DNA of 64,000 nucleotides from Leptospira idonii (GTDB lineage Bacteria > Spirochaetota > Leptospiria > Leptospirales > Leptospiraceae), in the NCBI RefSeq assembly GCF_004770995.1, contig NZ_RQHW01000010.1, forward strand, positions 1 to 64,000. Reading direction: 5' to 3'. Below are positions 7,742 to 18,175 of this stretch, one piece after another. The notes under the pieces are model-generated. The model worked only from the letters and a program-made list of their open reading frames with translations. It made no database searches and was not told where the DNA came from. Positions within the stretch are counted from its first letter, which is position 1. Every line of letters begins with the position of its first letter. A program made the translations under genes and the position numbers.

Positions 7742-8501
7742 TCTTTTGCAATAGATCCGTATAATGATAATACTTAACCCCTGAGGTATAAACGATAGAG
7801 TCAGACAATATTTGATACGCACCGATTTTATACATAAGTATGTCTTCCTCAATCGGCTCGGGATTTGCTGCCGAGTAAACGATCACTCTTTTGTTTGTGA
7901 TGACTGTGGCCAAATTCCCCAAAGAAGACATTCCGCTTACAATCTCTCCTTCCAAAGCATTTTTCTTCCAACTGTCCCAGCCGGATAAATAAACATAAGT
8001 TCGACGGTCAGATTTCGCAGTGATCCCGTTGTTTCCCAATTTGAATTGCATTCTTTCGTCTCCGTAAAGACTTTCGGAAACCCATCTGCGATTCGAAGAA
8101 TCGATCGCATGTAATTTTTTATTGGTGAGTATGACCGCTACGTTCCCTTGCACTTCCCGGTAAAGAACGACTTCTCCCACGATCTTTAAGACTTCATTCG
8201 AACCGTCTCCGAACAAGGCACGTAACTTATCGTAACCGGTAAAAATAGTGAGAGTGTTCGTAATGGGAGGGTAATCGGTTTGATCTGTAATTTCCGATCG
8301 GAAAGAGAAAGGTTTAGGATCGTGACCGGGATCGAATAAAGTTCCGGGAACAGGCCGGGAAGGATTTGTGTTTTTTATGACTGTGTAGGATTGAGAGAAC
8401 AGAGGAAAACCTAACAACGAAATAAAAAGTAAAGTCGAAACGGTTTTAAAGATCGACGAACGAAATAGATTCGAAATTTGAGCCGGAAATTTGGCAGCCA
8501 T
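7716..8501 (-). CDS. Exported protein of unknown function
   Basis: A 261-residue protein with an N-terminal signal sequence: basic residues, then a hydrophobic run VSTLLFISLLGFPLF, then a probable cleavage near FSQS. The mature part is rich in beta-prone repeats such as GEVVLYREVQGNVAVILTNKKLHAID and SSLGNLATVITNKRVIVYSA. This suggests a repeated propeller-like unit, but I cannot name a family. The ATG at 8501 has a good ribosome-binding site (aagga, 7 nt away). A longer reading from 8528 is possible. It converges on the STAS gene. Confidence 0.75.
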   Translation of the reverse strand: MAAKFPAQISNLFRSSIFKTVSTLLFISLLGFPLFSQSYTVIKNTNPSRPVPGTLFDPGHDPKPFSFRSEITDQTDYPPITNTLTIFTGYDKLRALFGDGSNEVLKIVGEVVLYREVQGNVAVILTNKKLHAIDSSNRRWVSESLYGDERMQFKLGNNGITAKSDRRTYVYLSGWDSWKKNALEGEIVSGMSSLGNLATVITNKRVIVYSAANPEPIEEDILMYKIGAYQILSDSIVYTSGVKYYHYTDLLQKISLQEYRD

Positions 8502-8603
8502 TGAGGTTCCTTGCGGACAATGTCGCATCTCTCTTTATTAGCTTACAAGCTCAAAATACTAACAAAGAAATAAAATGACCAGGCAAAGGGATGCGTAAAT
8601 GCA

Positions 8604-10592
8604 TCACCCTTCCAAACGTTTATGAAGGGTTTTTTCGTAAACTTTGCTTTCGATAAAGATATCCAAAAGATCTCCGTCGATATGCTGGTCTCTCACTTCC
8701 ATCTTTAAGATATCGAATGCTCTTTCTAGCGGCACCGCTTTTTTATAAGGACGGTCTTTGTCCGTAAGCGCATCGAAAATATCCGCGATGGCCATCATCT
8801 TCGCCTGCACGGGGATCTCCACAGCACTGAGTCCTCTGGGGTAACCTCCTCCGTTCAGTTTTTCATGATGACCATGAGCTATGGCAGGAACCATTTTCAA
8901 TTCCTTGGTCCAAGGAATTTTACTTAAAAATTGAAATGTATGTTCTACGTGAGATTCGATCTCTCTTCTTTCATCGAAGTCGAGAGAACCTTTACGAATG
9001 GATAAAAAGCCGAATTCCCTAGGCTGCAATAAAGAGATTTGATTTCCATCCGTTGTTTGGTAACTGAGTTTGGAAATTTCTTCCAAAAAGTTGGAATTAC
9101 TTTCTTCCAGAATGGAAGGTTCGTTGGATTGTGCGATCACACGAACCATTTCTTCCATTTTCTGCCTTTCCATTTCATATTCCAATTGGATGGACTGTTC
9201 GAACTCCGAATAACCGGAGTTACCGTGCTTTTTCAAGTAGTCTATTTTTTTCTGTGCCAGCTTCGCTTCTACGTCTTTTACGATAAAATGAAAGCGCCAT
9301 CGGATGAGATCCAATTCGTATTCTTCCAATTTTTTAGCTTTGACTAGAACCTTTTCCCGAACCCCTACTTTTCCGAAGTCGTGAAGAAGAGAAGCGTATC
9401 TGATTTCCTTAATTTGGGCGGGATTAAAATTCAAATCCTTGAATCTTCCCACTCCGATGGAACTCACTGCCTCCGCCAAACCTACAGTATATTGTGCCAC
9501 TCGGAAAGAGTGACCGGAAGTGGTTGGATCCCTGGATTCGATGGCGGATACGCTCGCAGTGACAAAACCTTCGAATAGGGTTTCGATCTCATGAACCAAA
9601 TTATTATTTTGGATGGCGACTGCGGCTTGTCCTGCTACGGACATCACCAGTTCTTCGGAATATTTATCGTATTCCAAGGTATGATTGCTTTTTAACTGAT
9701 CCAAAGTGAGCTTCAGATGAAAGTTTTTCTTTCTATTGATGAGCTGGATGACTCCCACTACTTCATCATGATGGTCTTTCATAGGAACAACTAACATAGA
9801 TTTGGAGTAGTAGTTACTCATCCGATCGAAGTCGCTGTTGAATTTGTATTCCTCTTTTCCCGATAGTTCGTAGACATTAGGAATGTTCAGTTGTTTTCCC
9901 GTATAGGCAACATAACCGGCGATACTTTTTTTGTTGATAGGTAGAATGAACTCGTCGGAGTTCAAATCCAATGCGGAGATCTTAAATCGGAGATTTCGAG
10001 GATTTCCTTTTTCGTCTTTTTCAACAAGATACAAAGAACCTGAATCCGAATTGGAAATTTCCCTGGCGGAGTTTAGAATGTCTCTCAGAAGTTTCGTGAA
10101 ATCTTTTTCATTCGCAAGACTGATTCCGATGCGGGTGAGTTTTGAAATTTCATTTGTGGATACATTGATTCGTTTTTGAAGTTCGAATTTATCCACCACC
10201 ATCTGCAGGCTAGTGAATGCATTGACCACTGCCTTCACTAAAAAGATGACAGGAGCCTCTTCCGGAACATTGGTAAAAAACAATTCCTCTTCTATGGAGA
10301 GTGCCTGAAAACCTGTGTAGTCAATGGGTGCCTTTATGATAAAGGAACTCATCACGGAAGGATGGAGTTTTAAAAAATTGTGAATTTCCTCATGGCGGGA
10401 CTCCAGTTCACCTCTGGAAATATAAAACAAAACCTTTGCAATGTTATGTTGGGAATCTTCTTCTATCTTATCCAAGTCGGAAAGAGACAGAACCTTGGCC
10501 CTGATTTTTTTGGAGTAGTCTGAGATGCGACCTTCAAAGTAAAGATCGTCGGTAATGATGAATTTATGTTCCCGTGTAGATTCTTTTGTCAC
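8604..10592 (-). CDS. GAF and HD-GYP domain protein, probable cyclic-di-GMP phosphodiesterase
   Basis: A 662-residue cytoplasmic protein. A GAF-type sensor spans about residues 150-320 ([21 protein letters not shown] core and IQLINRKK). An HD-GYP hydrolase follows. The HD motif LLHDFGKVG is near residue 400, and [13 protein letters not shown] is near 577, giving the GYP signature with N in place of the usual D. The gap between the two is about 175 residues rather than about 65, because of a charged, coiled-coil-like insertion at about 430-530. HD-GYP proteins hydrolyse cyclic-di-GMP to pGpG or GMP. The three minus-strand genes upstream lead back to the hook operon, so a link to motility control is plausible but inferred. 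Confidence 0.9.
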   Translation of the reverse strand: MTKESTREHKFIITDDLYFEGRISDYSKKIRAKVLSLSDLDKIEEDSQHNIAKVLFYISRGELESRHEEIHNFLKLHPSVMSSFIIKAPIDYTGFQALSIEEELFFTNVPEEAPVIFLVKAVVNAFTSLQMVVDKFELQKRINVSTNEISKLTRIGISLANEKDFTKLLRDILNSAREISNSDSGSLYLVEKDEKGNPRNLRFKISALDLNSDEFILPINKKSIAGYVAYTGKQLNIPNVYELSGKEEYKFNSDFDRMSNYYSKSMLVVPMKDHHDEVVGVIQLINRKKNFHLKLTLDQLKSNHTLEYDKYSEELVMSVAGQAAVAIQNNNLVHEIETLFEGFVTASVSAIESRDPTTSGHSFRVAQYTVGLAEAVSSIGVGRFKDLNFNPAQIKEIRYASLLHDFGKVGVREKVLVKAKKLEEYELDLIRWRFHFIVKDVEAKLAQKKIDYLKKHGNSGYSEFEQSIQLEYEMERQKMEEMVRVIAQSNEPSILEESNSNFLEEISKLSYQTTDGNQISLLQPREFGFLSIRKGSLDFDERREIESHVEHTFQFLSKIPWTKELKMVPAIAHGHHEKLNGGGYPRGLSAVEIPVQAKMMAIADIFDALTDKDRPYKKAVPLERAFDILKMEVRDQHIDGDLLDIFIESKVYEKTLHKRLEG

Positions 10593-10632
10593 ATAGAAAA
10601 TATCGACCTAATCGGGGCGGATGTCTATTCTT

Positions 10633-11679
10633 TTAATAATTTTTTCCCTCTGCGCCTTCTTTAGGCAATAGATAGACCGCAGAAGCAACTAGACAAGACA
10701 ACAAAAACACTGTTAACAAAAACAAACTCTGCACGGCCAGCATAACCGAAGGAGGGTGAAGCCATTCCTGATTCGGAAGACTCAAATAGGGAAGAAACAA
10801 TCCGATCCCTCCTGCAACCAACTGTCCGGAAACCAATAGAGAACTTCTGTCGGACCAGTTTTTTTTCCTAAGCCACAACTGCAAAAGATGCAGAAACAAC
10901 CCTGCAGAAAATGAAACCGGAATCAAAAGCAAATGAGTGACCCCCAAAGATGCGGACACAAGCGCAGAACCCGCAAAAAAAGGAAGTAAGGACAAACCGA
11001 ACCCTTCCGAGAGTTTTTTTCTAGCTTGAGAGACAGCCAAAAACCCCAGAACGGAAGAAAGGGAAGCAAGCAAAAGATCGATGGAAAGAAAATAGAACCT
11101 TTCCTCGGTTATCCGGCCGGAAACGATCGGAATAACAAAGGGAAGAGAGAGGAAAAACAAAGACGAAACGAAAGAATCAGGGATCTTCTTTTCCAAATCC
11201 TCATCGGCCAAAGGCTGAAAAAAGATCTCCTGGAACCAGGCAATGCTGCCGGAAACCAGAAACAGAATCACAAAGCCCCCTCGTTCCAAAACTCCCAGCT
11301 CCGTAAAACTACCGAGTGAAAAATGGAAGAATAGGAAGGGAAACAAGCCCAATCCGATCAAACAAATGTAAATCAACTGGGAGGATGTTTTGAGTTTAGG
11401 GAGAACCAAATAAGAACCCATAAAACTAAAACTCAAAAATAAAACCAGATTCGTAAAACTAACAATAGGTTGTTTTACAAAATAAAAAGGAAGAGAAATA
11501 CGGAACTGATCCAAAACGGAAAACAATAGGTAAGCAAAAACCAGAAAGAATACCGAGATAAAATAGAATTTGGAACGGAACTGTTTCGCATAAAAGAACT
11601 CGGAAACTCCTACCAAAACAACTAAAGAGGAAAAAAAGGAGATGATGCTGGTTTCTGGCTGGAATGGATGCATTTGCAT
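10633..11679 (-). CDS. Polytopic membrane protein of unknown function
   Basis: A 348-residue hydrophobic protein with about nine to ten predicted membrane helices, and few charged residues outside short loops such as RFRSKFYF and RKKNWSDRS. I do not recognise the family. Its start lies 1 bp after the stop codon of the upstream TPR/methyltransferase-like gene, so the two are almost certainly co-translated and may work together in the membrane. The HD-GYP gene follows after 40 bp. Confidence 0.75.
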   Translation of the reverse strand: MQMHPFQPETSIISFFSSLVVLVGVSEFFYAKQFRSKFYFISVFFLVFAYLLFSVLDQFRISLPFYFVKQPIVSFTNLVLFLSFSFMGSYLVLPKLKTSSQLIYICLIGLGLFPFLFFHFSLGSFTELGVLERGGFVILFLVSGSIAWFQEIFFQPLADEDLEKKIPDSFVSSLFFLSLPFVIPIVSGRITEERFYFLSIDLLLASLSSVLGFLAVSQARKKLSEGFGLSLLPFFAGSALVSASLGVTHLLLIPVSFSAGLFLHLLQLWLRKKNWSDRSSLLVSGQLVAGGIGLFLPYLSLPNQEWLHPPSVMLAVQSLFLLTVFLLSCLVASAVYLLPKEGAEGKNY

Positions 11680-11680
11680 A

Positions 11681-14041
11681 TTACCTTTCGCTCAATGTGA
11701 ATTTAGAAAGAGTATAAGGAGGTTCTCCGTTTCGATCTAAACTTTGAAAGTTATGATGGAAACCTCGTATGGATTGAAAACCGATTAGGCTAAATTTTGC
11801 CTGTCCCTTCGGCTTAAACAAAATGCTTCTATTGAAAAAATATAGAACAGGATTATCTTTCAGATGAAACGCTACATCCATAAAATGCGGCTGAATTTTA
11901 GTATAAGTTTCGTAAATATCGATCGAATTCGCAGCCCGCATAATGATCGTTTTGTCTTTTAAATTTGGGATACTTCTGTTTTTTAAGATCCAATGGTTCG
12001 GATCGGAATACTCTGTTTCGAATTTCCCCACACCGTCTGCGGAAAGAATACGAATGTTTCGGAAAGAATAAAGTCTGTCCTTTTTATCGGAAGGAACTTT
12101 CTTCAAAAAAAGATCCACTTCTTTGGGAAGTTCCCAAAGCACCACTTCCATTTTTGGAAAATGATAAGCAACCGATTGGGAAGTGATTCCTGGAGCATCA
12201 GGGTTGTTCAAAGCGGGACCTATATCTAAGAAGACAATGTTCTCCCCTTTTTCAAAAGACTTCTTTTTGGGAAATAAAGACTCTTTCAAATAAGAAAGAG
12301 AAGGAGTTCCGAAAAAATCTTTTTCCAAAAGATCGGAAAGAAACTCATTCGTATCTTCCAGCCGATTTTCATAGGTTCTTGCGCGGATCTCTTCATCCTG
12401 ACCGGAAAAAATATAACGACCAGTGTAGGATCGAATCACAGCTTCTTCCAAGCCGGTAAATTCATTCTCCGTAGGTTCCGCATACACTCCCGGTAAAATA
12501 AAATCGGGAACTAGGCAAACGGCAGAACCAAGAGGAACAATTGCGTTGTAAGGAGAAAGCCTGGTATAAACTTTATAAAAACGATCCGCTTCTTCTTCCG
12601 CGTTTTTGGCGGAATAAATTTTTGCCAAATTGAAGTAACTGTAACGATAAAAGAGTTTATCTTCTATGTTTAACATTCCTTTTGCGGAGAGAATGTCTTC
12701 CCAAATCGATTTTGCGACATTCGCATTTCCCAATCGGAACTGAGCCGCTGCCTGCAACACCAAAGTATGAAAATTCAGTTCATGATTGCTCAAGTTCTTT
12801 TGAAAAAGGATGGATCTAACTTTGCTTAGATAAGGAAGAGAAGCTTCGTAAGCTCCTAAGTCGTATTGCAATTTTCCTAAATCGAAATAAAACAAGGCTC
12901 TTTCGAAATCGGTGAATACGGACACTTGCGGTTCCACTTTAAAAAATCCGCTGAGAGCCACTTCCTTTTGGTTCAAATCCGCAAGAAGAAGAGAATGATA
13001 CCAAAGATTGATCGTAGTCTCTTTGTCTCCGGAAAGATCCAAAGAGGAATACATTTCTTTTGCTGAAGTGAGATAATAAAGAGCTTCTTCTTTTTTTCCG
13101 ATCTTCACCAAAATTTGCCCGAGAAGGGACAAAGAGTGAGCGTATTCAAAATGATAAACTTGTTTTAGATTTTCCCTGGTTTTACGGGCGATCTGTAGAT
13201 ACTCGAAAGATTTTTCCAAATCACCGGAAAAAAACAATTCTCTTCCGATGCGGTAGGCAAGGAGAGAGTGATACATCGTATCGGAAAGTTTTTTATCTTC
13301 CCATTCTTTCCAAATATCCTTATGAGAAGACACCGACTTCCAAACAAGCAAGGCCTTCGCCTTTTCATAATACAAAAATGCAGCCCGAGGGGAAGACAAA
13401 GCCAAAGTTTTATATATATCTAACTTTTGTTCTGTGGAAACGGAAGAAGAGAATAAAATCGTGTAGAGACCGAATTCCGTTTCGGATAAAACTTCAGAAT
13501 TCAATTCGGGATTGAGCAGAGCCAGTTTGGGAGGATGCAGAAGGATTCGATGCAGTCGAATGGTTTCCCGAATCAAATGTTCATAACTCTTTAAAATGAG
13601 AAAGGGAGTTTTTCCCAAGTCGGCCCAGGGAACGGAAAAACCGGATTCGGAAAAATATTTTTTAGTCTGCGGGAAATAAATTTTAGGAGAAAAGGAGAGA
13701 GAACCTTTTTCAATTTCAAACTCCCCCTGAAGGACGATATGCAGGCGGTTTTGTTTGACGAAAGATAAATCGGAATTCTCTCCGTAATAAACAAGATCGG
13801 AACCTTGTGCAAACCCTAGACTTACAAGCTCCCTTACCGCTTTCGCATAGTTTTTGGTTTCTTGATAATCGTTCAGCTCCCAGTCACCCAAGGAAATATG
13901 AGGGATCAGATCGGGAGAATGATAGGATTTAGGAAGAGATTCCTTGCGGATCGTGTCGCGAATAGAATAGTATAGCGGAGGATAGGCGATTGTCGCCAGT
14001 AAGATTACGGTTAGAAGTGCATTTTTTTGAAAACGTGACAA
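11681..14041 (-). CDS. Membrane-anchored TPR protein with methyltransferase-like C-terminal domain
   Basis: A 786-residue protein. One membrane segment lies at about residues 8-27. The middle (about 215-500) holds several TPR-like helical pairs, for example GRELFFSGDLEKSFEYLQIARKT, KIGKKEEALYYLTSAKEM and LGAYEASLPYLSKV. From about residue 598 the sequence resembles a class I methyltransferase core: VFLDIGPAL (motif I-like), MEVVLWELP, IRILSADG and KTIIMRAANSIDIY. If the anchor places the bulk outside the cytoplasm, a SAM-dependent enzyme would be unexpected there. Either the domain is non-catalytic or the topology is N-out. A terminator separates it from flgE. Confidence 0.7.
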   Translation of the reverse strand: MSRFQKNALLTVILLATIAYPPLYYSIRDTIRKESLPKSYHSPDLIPHISLGDWELNDYQETKNYAKAVRELVSLGFAQGSDLVYYGENSDLSFVKQNRLHIVLQGEFEIEKGSLSFSPKIYFPQTKKYFSESGFSVPWADLGKTPFLILKSYEHLIRETIRLHRILLHPPKLALLNPELNSEVLSETEFGLYTILFSSSVSTEQKLDIYKTLALSSPRAAFLYYEKAKALLVWKSVSSHKDIWKEWEDKKLSDTMYHSLLAYRIGRELFFSGDLEKSFEYLQIARKTRENLKQVYHFEYAHSLSLLGQILVKIGKKEEALYYLTSAKEMYSSLDLSGDKETTINLWYHSLLLADLNQKEVALSGFFKVEPQVSVFTDFERALFYFDLGKLQYDLGAYEASLPYLSKVRSILFQKNLSNHELNFHTLVLQAAAQFRLGNANVAKSIWEDILSAKGMLNIEDKLFYRYSYFNLAKIYSAKNAEEEADRFYKVYTRLSPYNAIVPLGSAVCLVPDFILPGVYAEPTENEFTGLEEAVIRSYTGRYIFSGQDEEIRARTYENRLEDTNEFLSDLLEKDFFGTPSLSYLKESLFPKKKSFEKGENIVFLDIGPALNNPDAPGITSQSVAYHFPKMEVVLWELPKEVDLFLKKVPSDKKDRLYSFRNIRILSADGVGKFETEYSDPNHWILKNRSIPNLKDKTIIMRAANSIDIYETYTKIQPHFMDVAFHLKDNPVLYFFNRSILFKPKGQAKFSLIGFQSIRGFHHNFQSLDRNGEPPYTLSKFTLSER

Positions 14042-14105
14042 GGATTTGCTTAATTCTAAAAATATGAGTTTGACCCAGTATTCTTAGAATTTTGCAAAAT
14101 TCAAG

Positions 14106-14128
14106 GAAAAAACGGGGGAAGCCCCCCG
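14106..14128 (-). terminator. Terminator after flgE
   Basis: Read on the minus strand, a 6-bp G/C-only stem CGGGGG and CCCCCG (14123-14128 and 14113-14118) with loop GCTT is followed by a TTTTTT run. It lies 3 bp after the flgE stop and should end the hook-gene transcript. Confidence 0.8.
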
Positions 14129-14131
14129 CTA

Positions 14132-15526
14132 TTAACGTTTGAGTCCTAGTACTTCTTGGATCATCTGATCGGATGTCACAATCGTTCTAGAGTTGGCCTG
14201 GAAACCTCTTTGGGTTACGATCATATCCGTGAACTGATCGGAAAGATCCACGTTGGACATTTCCAAAAGACCTGCGTTGATCTTTCCTCGCCCTTGGGAT
14301 CCTGCTTCTCCGATGTTCGCCTCTCCGGAGTTCATGGAAAAACTATACATAGTGTCCCCTTCTTTGTTGAGACCGGCAGGGTTCGTAAAATTAGCCAATG
14401 CGATTCTGGCAAGAGGTTGTCTCACTCCGTTAGAGAAAACACCTGTTACAGTTCCAGTATTGTCAATAGAGAAAGATTCCATATAACCCATTGAGTAACC
14501 GTCCTGTTTCACCGCTTTCGTAGTGAAATCAGAAGAAAACTGTGTGATTCCTCCCACAAGGCCAGCTTCTCCCAGATTCAAACTGAACGTTTGTTGAGTA
14601 GGATTTCCAGGAAGACGGAAGGATACCTTCGCCTGAAGTTTTCCTGTAGTTTGAGAATCAACTCCGTCGGATACGCTGATGATTTTCCCGTCAGGAGTGA
14701 AAGATACTTCCAATTCAGTATTTCCGGATACTTGCGTGTTTTCCCCGCCTGTTCCAGCAACGTCTACGGAAAGTTGAGTCGCTTCATTCAAGTTCATTCT
14801 CATCTTCCAAACATTGTCTCTCAATTTGTAGAATTCCACTCCTAACTGGCGTGTATTTCCTTGTTCATCGTAGACATTAATGGAAGTTACATGTCCTCTT
14901 CTTTGGCGAGGATCCGGATCGTTGATGTAACGTTTGATGTCTTCTTCCGTTGCATCCGGCGGAACCGCAGGAACAGCAGCGTTCAGGTTGGATTGAAAGT
15001 CAACGTTTTGAGTGGCACGAGCAGGTTCTTTCGAATAAAGAGGGATGACGATGTCTTCGATGGAACCTGCGGAGTTGATGTATTTGTTACCTGTATCGTC
15101 GAGGCGGGAATTCCATCCTTGCACCTTGAGTCCGTTAGCAGGATTCACATAATATCCGTTTTTATCTACGTTGAAAGCACCAGCTCTAGTATAAAACTGT
15201 TTATCTCCGTCTTTCACGATGAAAAAACCTTCTCCGGAAACGGCAATGTCAGTGTTCTTTCCGGTAGTTTGAAGAGCACCTTGTGTCATGATTTTATCGA
15301 TAGCTGCGATGAGAGATCCTAAACCGACTTGTTTCGGGTTTGTTCCACCGATATTTTCTTTCGGCTCAGAGGCGCCTTGCAATTCTTGAGAGATCATATC
15401 CTGGAATGTAACTCTCTCCGTTTTAAATCCGTGCGTGTTCACGTTTGATATGTTGTTACCAATCACATCCATACGAACTTGGTGGTTTTTCAATCCGGAT
15501 ACTCCGGAATAAAGTGATCTCATCAT
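14132..15526 (-). CDS. flgE: Flagellar hook protein FlgE
   Basis: A 464-residue hook subunit that links the periplasmic flagellar rod to the filament. The N-terminal rod-hook motif ([12 protein letters not shown] and [14 protein letters not shown]) and the C-terminal [19 protein letters not shown] helix are typical. The protein contains no cysteine at all. Lys166 and Ser179 (in FQSNL) are spaced 13 apart, as are the Lys165 and Cys178 that form lysinoalanine in Treponema denticola FlgE. The protein therefore keeps the lysine but has serine at the cysteine position. It is the last gene of fliK-flgD-flgE and is followed by a strong terminator. Confidence 0.95.
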   Translation of the reverse strand: MMRSLYSGVSGLKNHQVRMDVIGNNISNVNTHGFKTERVTFQDMISQELQGASEPKENIGGTNPKQVGLGSLIAAIDKIMTQGALQTTGKNTDIAVSGEGFFIVKDGDKQFYTRAGAFNVDKNGYYVNPANGLKVQGWNSRLDDTGNKYINSAGSIEDIVIPLYSKEPARATQNVDFQSNLNAAVPAVPPDATEEDIKRYINDPDPRQRRGHVTSINVYDEQGNTRQLGVEFYKLRDNVWKMRMNLNEATQLSVDVAGTGGENTQVSGNTELEVSFTPDGKIISVSDGVDSQTTGKLQAKVSFRLPGNPTQQTFSLNLGEAGLVGGITQFSSDFTTKAVKQDGYSMGYMESFSIDNTGTVTGVFSNGVRQPLARIALANFTNPAGLNKEGDTMYSFSMNSGEANIGEAGSQGRGKINAGLLEMSNVDLSDQFTDMIVTQRGFQANSRTIVTSDQMIQEVLGLKR

Positions 15527-15564
15527 AACTTTCTGCCTCTTTTTACCTTATCGTCTACTTTCGA

Positions 15565-16176
15565 TTAATCCTGATATGCTTCTTGTTTTTTTAGAGTATT
15601 ATTCGGATACTCCGTTGGAAGTGTGGATTGTTGAAGTGGAGCGGCAACAGGTTGGTTCTGTGACCTCGCTTCCGCTTTCAACAATTCCGGATCCGAAATC
15701 AAATTGATCTTCGATACATCCATCATTCTTCCATTTACTCTAACGTATGTTTTGCCTTCATTGTCGAAAAGAATCGCTCCTGCGATTCCGGTTACGTCTT
15801 CCCCTGTCACAAGATCAGGGCCGGAAACCATCTTTCCAACAACCGAATAACTTTGTTTAGATTCCATTCTCTGAATCCCGGAAGAGATGTTTTTCATCTG
15901 CTCCAAAGAAGAGAACTGTGCCATTTGTGCGATAAAATCCTTATCCTGAACCGGATTGGTAGGATCTTGATGAGAAAGCTGAGTAAGAAGAAGTTTTAGA
16001 AAGTCATCCTTTCCCAATTCCTTCTGTTTTTCACGGATCTCAATCCCTTTCAGTCCGCTCGTTTCCTCTTTTTCCAGTTGATCCAAATGTTTATGGATAT
16101 TGAATGATTTTTCCGATTCGAAATATCTGCTTCGGATTGCGTTTTGGCTGGATAAATCTTGTATTCCGTCAGGCAT
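15565..16176 (-). CDS. flgD: Flagellar hook assembly (capping) protein FlgD
   Basis: A 203-residue protein. The FlgD signature is clear: [38 protein letters not shown] at about residues 56-93, followed by the conserved GKMVSG segment and a small beta-rich region. FlgD caps the growing hook and guides FlgE assembly. It lacks the longer C-terminal domains of enterobacterial FlgD, which is common outside that group. The ATG follows an aagga ribosome-binding site. It lies between fliK (16-bp gap) and flgE (38-bp gap). Confidence 0.95.
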   Translation of the reverse strand: MPDGIQDLSSQNAIRSRYFESEKSFNIHKHLDQLEKEETSGLKGIEIREKQKELGKDDFLKLLLTQLSHQDPTNPVQDKDFIAQMAQFSSLEQMKNISSGIQRMESKQSYSVVGKMVSGPDLVTGEDVTGIAGAILFDNEGKTYVRVNGRMMDVSKINLISDPELLKAEARSQNQPVAAPLQQSTLPTEYPNNTLKKQEAYQD

Positions 16177-16192
16177 CTTTTTTTTTCCTTAT

Positions 16193-17890
16193 CTATGCAA
16201 AAATCTCGAAACCTTTGTCGATTCGAGTATCCACTTCATTCACTTCGGACAAGCCGCTTAACTTTTGTTTATTTGTATTTTCGAAATATGCGTCTGCGTA
16301 TTCGGGGTCATAGTTCCATCCCTTGTCTTGTCTGTTTTCGGATAAGGAAGAACCGGAATCGTCCCAAATATCCACGAGAAGGGTTTCCAATTCTAATCCT
16401 GACTCTTTCAGTTTTTCTTTGAGTCCGGAAATTTCCCCAGTAAGAAGAGACTTCATCTCTTCACTCTCCACAAGAATACGTCCTTCCACTTTCTCTCCGG
16501 TGACGCTGACCTTCAAAGTCAAACGACCGAAATCCTTAGGATTCATTACGATTTCCGCAGTGGATTTCCCGTTTTGTACGATATCGAAACGAGCTTGTTT
16601 TACCAGTTCTTCCATATTCTTTTGAAGAGCCGCTTTGGAAGGAGCCGCATTCGATTTTTCGGATCTTAATACTTCTTCGAATTTAGAACTAGATTTCAAC
16701 TCTCCTCCGAGAGAAAAACCTTCCTGCTTGAAAGATCCTTTTTTATCTCCCTGATTGAAGGAGCCTTCTTCCGAATTCCCCGAAGAAGACGAATGAGTAT
16801 TTACGGGAACACTGACAACTTCTTGTAACTTAGGTTTGTCGGAAACCTGAGGCTGTCTGGATTCGGATCTATTGAATTCACGATCCTTCACGCCCATGGA
16901 CCGAATCGTTTTTTCGGAAATGACATTGGAATCGGAAATCATCTCCTGTTTGTCTTTGGATGTTTCTTCCTTTAAGGAAACTTTTTTGGAGGAACTCGTT
17001 TCTTTATTTTTCTCCAAGTGTTTGCCGAAAGAAACCACCTGCTCTTGTTTTACGGGCTCTGCTTTGACCGTTTCTTGCGAAAGTTTAGGTTGTTCTTTGG
17101 ATACATTCGTTTGAGAAGAAGTTGTTGTTTTAGAAGTAAAAGAACCTGTTTCTTTTTTTCTATCTATGTCTCTTGTTTCCTTAAAATGAGAAAGAACCGT
17201 GATTTTTTCCTTACCGAAAGTTTTGGATTCAGGGAACTCGACCAGATTGTTCGCATTTTTATCGGAGGATTCTTTTTTAGGAACCGTTTCGCCGGATTCC
17301 GTCTTTTTAAATGACTTTGCTTCTTTTTTGAAGATAGTTTCAGCCAGTTTCTTCGCATCTTCCAAAAAGCTACCGGATTCCTTGCTTTGACCTAAGTATG
17401 CGGATGATTTCAAAAACGCAACCTGGGAAGAGGAATGCTGCCATCCGTCCTCTCGGTTTTTAGGTTTGATTTCGTTTAGATTTTTGAATGGAAAATTTTG
17501 AGCAAAAATATTCAAACTGTGGCGAAGGGCATCTTCATCTAATGTATGTTCGTCTTCTTCGATTTCTTCGTGATCATCTGAATTGGATTTTTTTTCCTCG
17601 GATTCTACGGATTTAATTTCCTCTTTAGAAGGTTCGGAAATATTTTCTTTCCTTTCGGAAGATGGGATATCCTGAGTTTTATTATATTCTTCCGTTTGAG
17701 GATTCTTTGCAATCACAGTCTCTTGCGGAGCCGGTAAGGAAGGGCCTAAAGAACCATAAGTTTCTTTTTTCAGGAGATCCGAAAATTTCTCCGTTCCTAC
17801 GTCGGACGTCTTTGTAGCATCTAACACAGGTAACTTGAAATCAAGGTTCATGAGCGATATTTGTTTTCCGGGCTCACGAGAAATGTTCAT
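16193..17890 (-). CDS. fliK: Flagellar hook-length control protein FliK
   Basis: A 565-residue protein. Its first ~400 residues are low-complexity and very rich in Ser, Lys and Glu, as expected of the molecular-ruler region. The conserved part is C-terminal: SKAALQKNMEELVKQARFDIVQNGKSTAEIVMNPKDFGRLTLKVS, then RILVESEEMKSLLTGEISGLKEKLKESGLEL, matching the FliK switch domain. FliK measures the hook and switches export from hook to filament subunits. The start ATG 17890 has a strong aaggag site 7 nt away. It is the first visible gene of the hook operon. Confidence 0.9.
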   Translation of the reverse strand: MNISREPGKQISLMNLDFKLPVLDATKTSDVGTEKFSDLLKKETYGSLGPSLPAPQETVIAKNPQTEEYNKTQDIPSSERKENISEPSKEEIKSVESEEKKSNSDDHEEIEEDEHTLDEDALRHSLNIFAQNFPFKNLNEIKPKNREDGWQHSSSQVAFLKSSAYLGQSKESGSFLEDAKKLAETIFKKEAKSFKKTESGETVPKKESSDKNANNLVEFPESKTFGKEKITVLSHFKETRDIDRKKETGSFTSKTTTSSQTNVSKEQPKLSQETVKAEPVKQEQVVSFGKHLEKNKETSSSKKVSLKEETSKDKQEMISDSNVISEKTIRSMGVKDREFNRSESRQPQVSDKPKLQEVVSVPVNTHSSSSGNSEEGSFNQGDKKGSFKQEGFSLGGELKSSSKFEEVLRSEKSNAAPSKAALQKNMEELVKQARFDIVQNGKSTAEIVMNPKDFGRLTLKVSVTGEKVEGRILVESEEMKSLLTGEISGLKEKLKESGLELETLLVDIWDDSGSSLSENRQDKGWNYDPEYADAYFENTNKQKLSGLSEVNEVDTRIDKGFEIFA

Positions 17891-18175
17891 GAGAAGTCTC
17901 CTTACAGGTTAAGGATCGAACTTCCTGGAAATTCCTTGAGACAATTATCTTCTTCCTATTTACGAATATGTCCCATGAGGGTTTGAGAATTTTGAAACCA
18001 GGTTTTTCCGACGGATGTGGGCAGAGGGAAATCGTAGGAGGTACTACATTTGGCCAGATTTGCCTCCCGGAAATAATAATGAAAAAATTGACAAATCAAA
18101 CCCCTTCTGGAAAACTACCAAAAGATTCAATAAAACGAAGGATAAGTTCGATTTATTGACATAGGCGGTAAAAAA
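17891..18175. other. Intergenic region between fliK and the sulfate transporter
   Basis: A divergent spacer of about 285 bp that must hold promoters for both directions. TTGACA-like hexamers occur at 18088-18093 and again near 18157, but neither has a good -10 partner at the right spacing. A GGAGG/CCTCC pair near 18037 and 18060 could form a hairpin in the sulfate-operon leader. It matches no riboswitch class I recognise. Confidence 0.3.

Noticed and set aside
14861..15322. A 153-residue plus-strand open frame
   Set aside because: It is antisense to flgE and has no recognised motif or ribosome-binding site.
17968..18159. A 63-residue ORF in the leader of the sulfate operon
   Set aside because: No ribosome-binding site, no family resemblance, and no coding signal such as conserved motifs. 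A leader RNA is equally likely.
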